From Treponema sp. (GTDB taxonomy: Bacteria > Spirochaetota > Spirochaetia > Treponematales > Breznakiellaceae): a stretch of DNA of 27,433 nucleotides. The DNA lies in contig JAITSE010000033.1 of the NCBI GenBank assembly GCA_031288005.1, forward strand, positions 1-27,433, given 5' to 3'. This document shows, piece by piece, positions 1-8,193 of the stretch. The notes below the pieces were generated by a model. That model did no database searches. It was given only the letters and a program-made list of their open reading frames with translations, and had not been told where the DNA came from. Position 1 is the stretch's first letter, and each line of letters starts with the position of its first letter. The position numbers were made by a program, and so were the translations under genes.

Positions 1-445
1 CGGGTCTCTTGGAGTTTTTTGACTTCCTTCGCGAATGTGAACTTTTTTTGAGAGGTCAAAAAACTCCCCGCATTGATTTCAGGACGGCTGGTTCCACGGG
101 ATAAATCCGGGGAGTTTTGCGGAATTAGAAAAATCCTTCACCTTCATAACAGCCCGCAAAACTCCAAGGGAACCATCGGTTCTACGAACCGCGGTTCTAC
201 GAACCGCAGGGTTCCCAAAACTCACCGCAGGTCCGCACGGGTTGCAAGATTTTTAATAGAGTTGTTCGCCGGAAACGCGGAAACGCGGAAACTTCGTTTC
301 CGATGTTTCCGATGTTTCCGATGTTTCCGATGTTTCCGATGTTTCCGCGTTTCCGATGTTTCCGGCGGGGTATTAAATTCTCAATATGAATAAAATGCTC
401 TCTTGCCTTTTACCTTTCGTGACAAAAGGTGATTGGACAAGAGGG
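1..445. repeat. Gene-free, repeat-dense left flank
   Basis: No credible gene lies here. The stretch is a mosaic of short repeats. The core GGAGTTTT(TT)G occurs in alternating orientation at 11-23, 55-67 (reverse), 108-120 and 156-165 (reverse), giving a 13-bp perfect stem between 11-23 and 55-67. Two adjacent copies of GGTTC-TAC-GAACC sit at 178-190 and 193-205. GGAAACGC units (271-291) face a GTTTCCGAT tandem array (296-365). The GGAGTTTTG core returns at 6547-6583, so it is a dispersed family. The open frame across 73-393 is only translated repeat (RCF repeated) and is not a gene. Confidence 0.8.
296..365. repeat. 9-bp tandem repeat GTTTCCGAT
   Basis: Five exact copies of GTTTCCGAT run from 296 to 340, followed by variant units GTTTCCGC (341-348), GTTTCCGAT (349-357) and GTTTCCGG (358-365). 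Immediately upstream, 271-291 holds three GGAAAC units spaced by GC, the reverse complement of the same core, so CGGAAAC (286-292) can pair with GTTTCCG (296-302) around a TTC loop. The array ends about 80 bp beyond the ftsH stop. Confidence 0.9.
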
Positions 446-2413
446 CTAAAATACTGCGTCCGGCAGGTCTGTAAGCGCCTTAAATTCTTTCTCGTCCAGG
501 GTTTCTTGTTCCAGCAGTTTTTCAGCCACCGCATTCAGAAGGTTCCGCTTCTGTGCAAGCGTCTCCTTAACCACGGCGTAACGCTCGTTGATAATCTTTG
601 CGATTTCTTCGTCCACATACTGTTGAGTGCTCTCCGCGTATTCCCGTTGAAATACAGGCTCCTGACGTTCCGGGCCGCCGGCGCCCATACCCCGTGAAGT
701 AAGGGCCACATGGCGGAACCGTTCGCTCATGCCGTAATCGGTGATCATCTTCCGGGCTATGTCCGTGGCCTTGGTGAGATCGCTGGCCGCGCCGGTAGAG
801 AACTCTCCTGAAATCATCTCCTCGGCGATGCGGCCCCCAAGAAGTATGTCTATCTTCCCCAGGAGATCCGACTGAGTTACCGTATACCTGTCTTCCACGG
901 GCATCTGCAGGGTATAACCCAGGGCAAAGCCCCGGGGAATTATCGAAATTTTCTGAACCGGATCGGCCTTGGGGGTAAAGGCCGCCACAAGAGCGTGCCC
1001 CGCTTCGTGATAGGCCGTCAGCTTCCGCTCCTCCGGTTTAAGCACCCGGGTTTTCTTTTGCAGGCCCGCCACGGTCTTTTCTATTGCTTCGTCAAAGTCC
1101 CGCTGCTCCACCTGCTTTCTGCCGGCCCGCACAGCGAGCAGCGCCGCCTCATTCACAATGTTGGCAAGGTCCGCGCCGGAGAAGCCGGAAGTTATCCTGG
1201 CGGTTACCGATAAATCCACAGCCCGGGACAGCTTTACGCCCTTGGAGTGTATTTTAAGAATCTCTTCCCGGCCTTTAAGATCGGGCCGGTCCACGAGAAC
1301 CTGGCGGTCAAAGCGCCCGGGCCGGAGCAGCGCCGGGTCCAGCACGTCCGGTCTGTTGGTAGCCGCCAGAATGATAAGGCCGCTTGTGGCGTCAAAGCCG
1401 TCCATCTCCACCAAAAGCTGATTCAGAGTCTGCTCCCTCTCGTCGTTTCCCCCGGCAATATTGTTGATGCGGCTTTTGCCAATGGCATCCAGTTCGTCAA
1501 TAAAGATGATGCACGGGGCCTTCTCCCGGGCCTGCTTGAACAGATCCCGCACACGGGCGGCGCCAACGCCCACGAACATCTCCACAAAGTCGGCGCCGCT
1601 CATGCGGAAGAAAGCCACTCCCGCCTCCCCGGCAACAGCTCTGGCCAGAAGGGTTTTCCCCGTACCGGGCGGCCCGACGAGAAGCACCCCCTTTGGTATT
1701 TTCCCTCCAATATCCGTGTACTTTTTGGGGTTCCGCAGGAAGTCCACCACCTCCACAAGCTCTTCCTTGGCCTCGTCCACCCCGGCCACATCGTTGAAGC
1801 GGGTAGTAATATCCCCTTCCGCCACAATGACCGCCCGGTTCTGCCCAACGGAAAGCACATTACCCCCCATAGCGCCCAGCCTCTTCAGCAAAAACCGCCA
1901 TATAAAAAGAAAGAAGGCTATGGGAAGCACCCAGCTAAAAATTATGTTGAGAACCGCGCTTCCTTCCCTGGAAACCGCGTAATACGAAACTCCCTTTTCG
2001 TCCATGAGCTTGATGATATCCGGATCGCCTATGGGAACCGTCCTGTAGGCTGTGTTCAGCGCTTTGCGGTAAGGATTCCGCAGCAAGGTATCAGGCGGCG
2101 GATCCAGCTTCTGGGAGGTATAGCCTGTAAAATAGGAATCCGACAGTTCCACTCGCTTTATCTCCCCGGAAGCGATCTTAGCCTTAAATTCCGAGAAATC
2201 AATAGTATTATTTACCTTGTTCAGGAATACGTAATTAAAAAGGCTCATCCCAATGATGATGATCAGGATGTATATGGCTGAAAACTTCCAGCCGCCGAAG
2301 CCTTTAGGGTCAGGCAGCCTGCCGTCAGGCAGCTTTGGCCCTCCAAAAGGGAATTGAGGGCCGGAATTCTGTTTACCTTTCTTGTTGGGGTCTTCAAATC
2401 CAAAATCGCTCAT
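446..2413 (-). CDS. ftsH: ATP-dependent zinc metalloprotease FtsH
   Basis: Membrane-anchored AAA+ protease that degrades misfolded and regulatory membrane and cytosolic proteins as a hexamer. A proline/glycine-rich N-terminus of about 40 residues precedes TM1 (about 45-65), an extracytoplasmic segment, and TM2 (about 158-178). The AAA domain has Walker A GPPGTGKT (about 246), Walker [12 protein letters not shown], and the second region of homology ending RPGRFDR. The peptidase domain has the zinc motif HEAGH (about 468) and a downstream acidic ligand in ASDLTKATD. Start: an ATG at 2425 is possible, but the ATG at 2413 has GGAGA six bases upstream, giving 655 residues, normal for the family. 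It lies 225 bp beyond the dehydrogenase gene, so it is probably a separate transcription unit. Confidence 0.97.
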   Translation of the reverse strand: MSDFGFEDPNKKGKQNSGPQFPFGGPKLPDGRLPDPKGFGGWKFSAIYILIIIIGMSLFNYVFLNKVNNTIDFSEFKAKIASGEIKRVELSDSYFTGYTSQKLDPPPDTLLRNPYRKALNTAYRTVPIGDPDIIKLMDEKGVSYYAVSREGSAVLNIIFSWVLPIAFFLFIWRFLLKRLGAMGGNVLSVGQNRAVIVAEGDITTRFNDVAGVDEAKEELVEVVDFLRNPKKYTDIGGKIPKGVLLVGPPGTGKTLLARAVAGEAGVAFFRMSGADFVEMFVGVGAARVRDLFKQAREKAPCIIFIDELDAIGKSRINNIAGGNDEREQTLNQLLVEMDGFDATSGLIILAATNRPDVLDPALLRPGRFDRQVLVDRPDLKGREEILKIHSKGVKLSRAVDLSVTARITSGFSGADLANIVNEAALLAVRAGRKQVEQRDFDEAIEKTVAGLQKKTRVLKPEERKLTAYHEAGHALVAAFTPKADPVQKISIIPRGFALGYTLQMPVEDRYTVTQSDLLGKIDILLGGRIAEEMISGEFSTGAASDLTKATDIARKMITDYGMSERFRHVALTSRGMGAGGPERQEPVFQREYAESTQQYVDEEIAKIINERYAVVKETLAQKRNLLNAVAEKLLEQETLDEKEFKALTDLPDAVF

Positions 2414-2469
2414 GCTTGTCTCCATAAGATTCGTTTCCCGTGCGGCAGTCCGCGCTTTATATCAATTTA

Positions 2470-2497
2470 ATCATAAAAGGTATTACGACAAAGTTAA
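2470..2497 (-). promoter_or_regulatory. Candidate sigma-70-type promoter for ftsH
   Basis: Read on the minus strand: TTAACT (2497-2492), 16 bp, TATGAT (2475-2470), about 57 bp before the chosen ftsH start. The -10 matches five of six consensus bases and the -35 four of six. The surrounding 2414-2637 interval is AT-rich and shows no gene. Confidence 0.35.
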
Positions 2498-2637
2498 ATA
2501 GCTTAAGAATATGCCCCGGCTGGCCGTTACGCTGTTTGGAGGGTTTTAGTTTGAAAATTTTTGCGGGATCAAAACCACATAGCGGGGACTTTATGACTTT
2601 GAGATCTGCAAACGCTATTCACCGCCGGTGTAAAGGG

Positions 2638-3756
2638 TTATTCACAGCCTGAAAGAGAGCGGCTCAGGGTCTCAAGCAAATCCGCCTTGTCAGGCATGAC
2701 AGCGCTGTTGGCGATGTGTTTGGCGTGAATCGCCGTTTCCGCGTATTGTTCGATTTCGGCGGCGCTGAATTTTTCCCGCTCGCCCAGAAGGGCGTCCAAC
2801 GCCGCGTCAAATTCGTCAAGGCTTTTCATGCCCAGGGCGTCGAGTATCCCGCCTACCCGGTCCGCGCCTACAGTTTTCTCTTTCCTCTGAACGACTCTGA
2901 GGTAGGCCCCAAGGAGGAGGCCGTTTGCCCTGCCGTGATCAATGTTTCTGAAATAGGTTAAGGAATAGCCCATGGCGTGAACCACAATGGTTCCGGTATT
3001 GGCGATGACCATGCCGGCCTGGGCCGCGGCGTAGAGCAGCTTTTCCCGCACTGCCGGGTCCTCAAGGCGGCCTGATTTGAGAGCGGGAAGACATTCGGCA
3101 AAAGTCCTGACGCAGCTTTTCGCGGCCGCATCGGTAAAGGCCGACGCCCGCGCGCCCAGCATACCCTCAACCGCATGAGAGAGGGCGTCCAGCGCCGTGT
3201 TGATACTGGCGTTCCGGCTCAGCGTCAAAAGATAGCGGGCGTCCAGGAAGGCGGCGCGGGGGAAAAGCGCGGGGGATGAAAGGGAAGATTTCGACTGAGC
3301 GGCGTCATTGGTAAGGATCGCGTACTGGGTCACTTCCGAGCCGGTGCCTGCCGTAGTTGGGACGGCGGCCAAGGGCAGGGCTTTGGCAATGGGCGTTGTA
3401 AACAGGCTGTCTGGGGGGATGGAGTTCACCGCGAGGGCCGCCGCCGCCTTGCCCAGGTCCATGGGAGAGCCGCCTCCCAGAGCGATCACGAAATCGCAGG
3501 CCTCGCGCCGGGCAAGGGCCGCGGCTTCATAGGCGCACTCAGGCTTTGGGTTTGCCGGCGCCTGATCAAAGAGGGCGTAGCCCTGGCCGTTGCTTTCCAG
3601 GGCCTTCACCGCATCTTCAAGGGAACCGTTCTTTTTTGCCGAAGTACGGCCTGTAACGAGCAGGGCCTTCTTCCCCAGTTCCTTCAAAAGCGGCGCGTTT
3701 TCAACAAGGCAGTTTTCGCCTCCCACTATCTTTGTGGGCATATAGTAATTCATCAT
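2638..3756 (-). CDS. Iron-dependent alcohol dehydrogenase, probable malonate semialdehyde reductase
   Basis: Group III iron-containing alcohol dehydrogenase, 372 residues. It shows the nucleotide motif GGGSPMD and the family block TTAGTGSEVT. The metal-site residues are visible as Asp and His in NTALDALSHA, His in VVHAMGY and His in IDHGRANG. Its ATG overlaps the stop of the aminotransferase by 4 bp (ATGA), so the two are translationally coupled. The family is broad, so the substrate is inferred from context: the upstream aminotransferase would make malonate semialdehyde from beta-alanine, and this enzyme would reduce that toxic aldehyde to 3-hydroxypropionate with NAD(P)H. For thymine the matching product would be 3-hydroxyisobutyrate. 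Family assignment is firm; substrate is moderate. Confidence 0.88.
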   Translation of the reverse strand: MMNYYMPTKIVGGENCLVENAPLLKELGKKALLVTGRTSAKKNGSLEDAVKALESNGQGYALFDQAPANPKPECAYEAAALARREACDFVIALGGGSPMDLGKAAAALAVNSIPPDSLFTTPIAKALPLAAVPTTAGTGSEVTQYAILTNDAAQSKSSLSSPALFPRAAFLDARYLLTLSRNASINTALDALSHAVEGMLGARASAFTDAAAKSCVRTFAECLPALKSGRLEDPAVREKLLYAAAQAGMVIANTGTIVVHAMGYSLTYFRNIDHGRANGLLLGAYLRVVQRKEKTVGADRVGGILDALGMKSLDEFDAALDALLGEREKFSAAEIEQYAETAIHAKHIANSAVMPDKADLLETLSRSLSGCE

Positions 3757-5075
3757 ATCATCTTATCCGCTATATAAAGAACTTCATCCAATACCGCCGC
3801 CTCCTCAGCCAACTGTTCTTCTGTGATGATAAGAGGCGGGGCGACAAGGATCATATTTTCGTGAGTGTATGTCATAAAGCCGCGTTTGGCAAGTTCGCCG
3901 TTTATGTTTTTCATAATTCCTTCCGGGTCCTTTCCGTAAGGGACAAGCGGCTCCCTGGAAGCGCGGTCCCTCACCAGTTCCACCGCGCCGAAAAGACCAA
4001 TGCTGCGCGCATCTCCTACGCAGCGGTGTTTTTCCATGAAGCTTTTGAATATGGCCGACAGTTCCGCTCCCCGGGCCTTCACGTTGTCAAGGATATTGTG
4101 TTCTGTATAATAGTTTACGGCCGCGACGCCCACGGCGCAGCCCAGGGGGTGTCCGCTGTAGGTCAGGCCGCAGGACAGAAAATTATCGTCAAAGTACCCG
4201 GCGATCTTTGAAGACACGGCGCAGCCGCCAAGGGGAACGTATCCGCAGGTAACGCCCTTGGCAAAGGCTACGATGTCAGGCTTTATGTTAAAATGCTCAA
4301 AAGCGAACATCTTTCCTGTGCGGCCAAAGCCCATCATCACCTCATCGCAGATCAGCGCTATGCCGAATTCGTCGCAGACTCCGCGGAGGCCCTCAAAATA
4401 GCCTTTGGGCGGGATGATCGCGCCGTTAGAGCCGGTTACGGTTTCGCAGATGACAGCGGCTATGCTGGCGGGATTTTCATAGAGCGCCTGTTCGCGGAAA
4501 CGGCGTACATACCAGGCCGCCGCTTCCTCTTCTGAAGCGAAGTCGAGGCCGTCCCTGTAAAGGTAAGGGTCGAAGAACTTAACGAAGCCCGGGATGCCCG
4601 GCTCCAGGGGATAGCGCCGCGGCTCGCCTGTCAGACTGCCCGCGCCGAATGTTGAGCCGTGATAGCTGCGGTAGCGGGAAAACACCTTGTAGCGGCCTGT
4701 GTACATACGCGCGATTTTAACGGCGTTTTCATTTGCGTCAGCCCCGGCGTTGGTAAAAAACACCTTGCCGAAGGTGTCAGGCATAAGGCCGGTGATCATT
4801 TTAGCGAGTTCCCCCCTGGCCTCGTTTCCATAGGACGGCGAAATGTAGCAATACTGTTCCGCCTGCTTTTTTACCGCCTCTATGATTGCCCTGTTGCCGT
4901 GTCCAAGGTTTAAGTTTACAAGCTGGCTCGACATATCGGCGTAGCGCTTCCCCGAAGGGTCCCACATATAGATTCCCTCGGCCTTTTCAATAACGATGGG
5001 GTTAAGCCCCTTCTGCTTAGACCAGGACTGCAGGTTGTACCTGGAATGATTTGTTTTTACGGATTGTTCTGACAC
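3753..5075 (-). CDS. Class III PLP aminotransferase, probable beta-alanine transaminase
   Basis: Fold-type I, class III (omega) aminotransferase of 440 residues. Visible motifs are NAGADANENAVKIAR, the HGST turn, DEVMMGFGRTG (PLP-ring Asp) and FAKGVTCGYVPLGG, with Lys273 as the Schiff-base lysine. The longest open frame starts at 5144 inside the previous gene. I prefer the GTG at 5075, which has AAGGAG seven bases upstream and leaves an 11-bp gap after the amidohydrolase stop. Class III enzymes also include GABA, ornithine and adenosylmethionine-aminononanoate transaminases. Its place between a carbamoyl-amino-acid hydrolase and an aldehyde-reducing dehydrogenase points to beta-alanine (or 3-aminoisobutyrate) as donor. 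The 3' end overlaps the dehydrogenase by 4 bp. Confidence 0.9.
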   Translation of the reverse strand: MSEQSVKTNHSRYNLQSWSKQKGLNPIVIEKAEGIYMWDPSGKRYADMSSQLVNLNLGHGNRAIIEAVKKQAEQYCYISPSYGNEARGELAKMITGLMPDTFGKVFFTNAGADANENAVKIARMYTGRYKVFSRYRSYHGSTFGAGSLTGEPRRYPLEPGIPGFVKFFDPYLYRDGLDFASEEEAAAWYVRRFREQALYENPASIAAVICETVTGSNGAIIPPKGYFEGLRGVCDEFGIALICDEVMMGFGRTGKMFAFEHFNIKPDIVAFAKGVTCGYVPLGGCAVSSKIAGYFDDNFLSCGLTYSGHPLGCAVGVAAVNYYTEHNILDNVKARGAELSAIFKSFMEKHRCVGDARSIGLFGAVELVRDRASREPLVPYGKDPEGIMKNINGELAKRGFMTYTHENMILVAPPLIITEEQLAEEAAVLDEVLYIADKMI

Positions 5076-5086
5076 CGCCTTCTCCT

Positions 5087-6340
5087 TTACAAGCTTCTGT
5101 CTATATCGAGAACTGTGTTGAGCGCCACATTGATTCCAGCCCATGCGTCGTCAAGAGAAGTAAACTCTTCCTCGCAGTGGCTGCGCCCGTCCCTGCTTGG
5201 GACAAAGATCATCGCCGCGGGCAGCATACCGGAAACATACTGAGCGTCATGCCCCGGCCCCGAGTGCATCGTCATATACGAACAGCCAAGTTCCCGGGCG
5301 TTCTTCTCCACAAGGCCGACAAGTTTACTGTCGAACTCGCAGCGTTTGCGGGACCAGGCTTCCCTGTAACTTACAGGGCATTTATCGAATTCCCGCGGGA
5401 TGCCCTTCACAATTTCCAGGGCTTTCGCCAGAACCGCCGGGTCCCAATGGCGGACGTCAAGGGAGAATTCAACTTCGCCCGGGATAACTGTGTGAACATT
5501 CGGGCGCAGCATTATTTCGCCTGTCGTATATACAAGGCTCTGTTCCCCAAGTTTATCAAGCTCCGCATGAATCCACTTAATCGCGTCAGCCGCCGCGAGC
5601 AGCGCGTCCCTCCTGAAAGACATGGGCGTAGTGCCGGCGTGGTCAGCCTGGCCCCTGGTTTGAATGCGGTAGTTGAACATCCCGACAACGCCGTCAACCA
5701 CGCCTATCGTTTTCTTCGCGGCTTCCAGCACCGGCCCCTGCTCAATATGAAGCTCAAGCATGGCGCAGTAATCCTTTGGATTGAGCCGGTTTTTTTCATC
5801 CCCCGCAAAGCCTGAGGCCGCAAGAGCCTCGCCGAAGGTCCCGCTTCGGGACTGCGGGCCGCCCGCCGGGAAAACGGCCTTTGACGCAAGGGCTAGAGCC
5901 TTGGTGAATTTGCCGCAGACAACGCCTGATGACATCATGGCCGGCGGGTAGAGGGCGCCTTCCTCGTTGGTCCATATCATAGCGGCAAGCGGATGCCTGT
6001 GGGGTATGTTTTCCAAAGCGATGCTTTCAAGGACTTCCATTGCGGCGATAACCCCGAGTATGCCGTCGTAGTTGCCGCCGTTCCTCACAGAATCCGCGTG
6101 GCTTCCCATGACGATGCGCTGAAGCCCCGCCTCAGAACCCGGAAGGACGGCGTACATATTCGCCATATCGTCGGTCGTGATTTCAGCGCCTATGGCGGCC
6201 ATGCGTTCCGCAAACTCCCGGCGCGCTGCAAGGGCTTCCTTTGAAAGGGAAAACCTGGTAACGCCTCCGTTCCCCGCGGCCCCGAACCGGGCAAAGCTTT
6301 CTATCTTGTCTCTTACTCTGCCTTTAGCGCATTGATACAT
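5087..6340 (-). CDS. M20-family N-carbamoyl-amino-acid amidohydrolase (beta-ureidopropionase type)
   Basis: Metal-dependent amidase of the hydantoinase/carbamoylase branch of peptidase family M20, 417 residues. Metal and active-site motifs are GSHADSV with GGNYDG, the EEGA glutamates, HIEQGPVLE, GPGHDAQ and SRDGRSHCEEE. The expected reaction is N-carbamoyl-beta-alanine to beta-alanine plus CO2 and ammonia, the third step of reductive pyrimidine breakdown. Allantoate amidohydrolase and N-carbamoyl-L-amino-acid hydrolase belong to the same family and cannot be excluded from motifs alone. The operon with dihydropyrimidinase and PreA favours the pyrimidine role. A strong AAGGAG precedes the ATG. 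It is separated from preA by a 284-bp hairpin-rich spacer. Confidence 0.9.
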   Translation of the reverse strand: MYQCAKGRVRDKIESFARFGAAGNGGVTRFSLSKEALAARREFAERMAAIGAEITTDDMANMYAVLPGSEAGLQRIVMGSHADSVRNGGNYDGILGVIAAMEVLESIALENIPHRHPLAAMIWTNEEGALYPPAMMSSGVVCGKFTKALALASKAVFPAGGPQSRSGTFGEALAASGFAGDEKNRLNPKDYCAMLELHIEQGPVLEAAKKTIGVVDGVVGMFNYRIQTRGQADHAGTTPMSFRRDALLAAADAIKWIHAELDKLGEQSLVYTTGEIMLRPNVHTVIPGEVEFSLDVRHWDPAVLAKALEIVKGIPREFDKCPVSYREAWSRKRCEFDSKLVGLVEKNARELGCSYMTMHSGPGHDAQYVSGMLPAAMIFVPSRDGRSHCEEEFTSLDDAWAGINVALNTVLDIDRSL

Positions 6341-6472
6341 TTCTTATCTCCTTTTACTTTTCTTCTCTATCGTATATACATACCAGCCCATAGAATCCGT
6401 CCCTGGAACGGCATCCCGCAAGCCGCGCATCCTGCTTCGCATGAAGGCGGGCTTAGGGGGGTCAGACCTGAG

Positions 6473-6602
6473 ATTTTGGAACAATAAGTCCCAAAATTGC
6501 CCCCCAGGCCTGGGGGCCGAACCCCCAGGATTAAGAACCAGTGCGGGGAGTTTTGTTTTCCGTAGAACGGAAAACAAAACTCCAGGCGACCCGTAGGGTC
6601 GC
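6473..6602 (-). repeat. Four consecutive stem-loops between preA and the amidohydrolase gene
   Basis: The 6341-6624 spacer holds no gene but carries a row of inverted repeats. ATTTTGG 6473-6479 pairs with 6491-6497. The 16-bp palindrome CCCCCAGGCCTGGGGG lies at 6501-6516, and its right half can instead pair CCTGGGGG (6509-6516) with CCCCCAGG (6522-6529). A 17-bp perfect stem (6547-6563 with 6567-6583, 3-nt loop) contains the GGAGTTTTG dispersed core. GCGACCC 6586-6592 pairs with GGGTCGC 6596-6602 around GTA. None is followed by a T tract on the minus strand, so they are not typical intrinsic terminators. RNA processing or stability elements are more likely. Confidence 0.85.
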
Positions 6603-6624
6603 AGGCTTAGTTCCCGGCCCGGAA

Positions 6625-8193
6625 TTAAGCTCTTAGCGTCCGCGTCCCAGGGGCCAGGGCCCCGGAAGGGCAGACTTGCAGGCACAGATGGCAGCCCGCG
6701 CAGGCTTCGGCGTTTACAGAGGGAAGCCGCTTCCCGGGGTCCCAGTTCAGGGCTCCATGTCCCGCGTCGCGGCAGGAAATATAACAGCGCCCGCAAGAGA
6801 AGCACTTTTCCCGGTTAAGGACAACGAGCTGCACGCTCCGCCTGTCAAGCTCATTGGCCGGCGCAAAGGCCGCCGCGCCCTTGCCCACAAGTTCCGCAAC
6901 GCTCATGTAATTGTTCCGCCGCATAAAGCCCAGGAGTCCCAGCTTGAGCTGATCTATGATGCGGCAGCCGTACTGCATGACCGCCGTTGTTACCTGAAGG
7001 TTGGCGCAGCCCAGGAGCAGAAAGTCCAGGGCGTCTTTCCAGGTTTCTATACCGCCCATGCCGCTTATGGGCGCGTTCATCGTTCCTTTCCAGGTCTTCA
7101 GGTCCGCGATGAACCTGAGCGCTATGGGTTTAACGGCTTTCCCGGAATATCCGGAGACGCAGGTCTTGCCGTTTACGTCGAGGAGCGCTCGCAGGGTTTC
7201 GCTGTTGAAGCCTGAAAAACTCTTTACCGTGTTTATGGCGGCAATGCCGTCCGCCCCGGCCGCAAGGGCCGCTTCCGCCGGGGGTATAACGCTGCCCAAG
7301 TTGGGCGTCATCTTGGCGAGCATGGGCAGGCGGCTTCCCTTTCTGGCGGCTCTTGTAAAGGCCGCGGCCAGCTCCGGGTTTTCCCCCACGTCGCTCCCAA
7401 GCCCCGACTCGCTCATGTGGGGGCAGGAAAAGTTTAATTCGATCATGTCTATTTTCGCGGCTTCGCACTCTGCGGCAAGGGCCGTCCATTCTTCCTCGTT
7501 CCGCCCCATGATTGAAGCGGCGATAACTTTGGACGGGAACTTTTCTTTCAGCCTCTTTAGATCGGCAAAGTTGTCTTTCGCGGGCCTGTCTGAAATCTGC
7601 TCAAGGTTGCGGAAGCCGACAAAGGGAGTACGCTCCTTGCCGATGCTGTCGAAGCGGGGGGAAACATCCCTGACTTCGCCTCGGCCTATGGTTTTGAATA
7701 CAATGCCGCCCCACCCGGCGCTGAGGGCCCGGGCGCACATATCGTAATCCGCCGCGGCGATGGAAGACGAAATGAAGAAAGGGTTTTCACACTTGATCCC
7801 GCAGAATTCAACGGAGAGGGCCCCCGCGTCCGCGTCAGGCGGTTTCGGCCCGGGTCTTTGGCATCCGGCTCGTTTAAGTTTTTCGCCCGCCAGGGCCTCG
7901 CGGAGCGCCATGATGCGGAGGGGATAATCATAATGAATGCAGGCGCGCTCGCAGCGTCCGCAAAGCCCGCAGCCCTCCATGCTTTCAAGGGCCGTCTCTC
8001 CAAGGCCGAAACGGACGCTCATAATAAAGAACGCGGGGCCGCGGGCTTCTTCATCTTTTTTGCGCCGGGGACACGCGGCTGCGCAGGGCGGGTCATGGCA
8101 GAGCAGGCAGCGGGCGGCTTCTTCCACAGGATCGAGGCGCTCCGCAAGGCGCGATGCAGTGCATCCCGCCCGGCGCCCTGTTTTGCCGTTCAT
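6625..8193 (-). CDS. preA: Dihydropyrimidine dehydrogenase subunit PreA with extra N-terminal Fe-S domain
   Basis: FMN and iron-sulfur enzyme reducing uracil/thymine to the dihydropyrimidine. Residues about 126-450 form the dihydroorotate-dehydrogenase-like barrel with PreA signatures: GWGGIVFKTIGRG, ELNFSCPHM, GSDVGENPEL, AAINTVKS, SGYSGKAVKPIALRF and SGMGGIETW. The C-terminus has two 4Fe-4S motifs (C464/C467/C470/C474 and C498/C501/C504/C508). At 522 residues it is about 110 longer than E. coli PreA. The extra N-terminus carries two more cysteine clusters, C29/C32/C37/C41 (CLLCHDPPCAAACP) and C75/C78/C81/C85, resembling the N-terminal cluster domain of eukaryotic-type enzyme and PreT. The FAD/NAD(P)H domains that normally accompany them are absent and no preT is in the window. 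The ATG overlaps the dihydropyrimidinase stop (ATGA). Confidence 0.93.
   Translation of the reverse strand: MNGKTGRRAGCTASRLAERLDPVEEAARCLLCHDPPCAAACPRRKKDEEARGPAFFIMSVRFGLGETALESMEGCGLCGRCERACIHYDYPLRIMALREALAGEKLKRAGCQRPGPKPPDADAGALSVEFCGIKCENPFFISSSIAAADYDMCARALSAGWGGIVFKTIGRGEVRDVSPRFDSIGKERTPFVGFRNLEQISDRPAKDNFADLKRLKEKFPSKVIAASIMGRNEEEWTALAAECEAAKIDMIELNFSCPHMSESGLGSDVGENPELAAAFTRAARKGSRLPMLAKMTPNLGSVIPPAEAALAAGADGIAAINTVKSFSGFNSETLRALLDVNGKTCVSGYSGKAVKPIALRFIADLKTWKGTMNAPISGMGGIETWKDALDFLLLGCANLQVTTAVMQYGCRIIDQLKLGLLGFMRRNNYMSVAELVGKGAAAFAPANELDRRSVQLVVLNREKCFSCGRCYISCRDAGHGALNWDPGKRLPSVNAEACAGCHLCLQVCPSGALAPGTRTLRA

Noticed and set aside
296..365. CRISPR-like array
   Set aside because: Repeats are 9 bp and contiguous, with no unique spacers and no cas genes; a simple tandem repeat.
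73..393. 106-codon plus-strand open frame at the left end
   Set aside because: It is translated repeat sequence (RCF repeated), has no ribosome site and crosses inverted repeats; not a gene.
405..445. Possible terminator after ftsH (ACCTTT/AAAGGT stem)
   Set aside because: Only six base pairs with a seven-base loop and no clean T tract on the minus strand.
1247..2281. 344-codon plus-strand open frame
   Set aside because: Fully antisense to ftsH, whose motifs are unambiguous; long antisense frames are common in GC-rich genes.
7001..7747. 248-codon plus-strand open frame
   Set aside because: Antisense shadow of preA with no recognisable domain.
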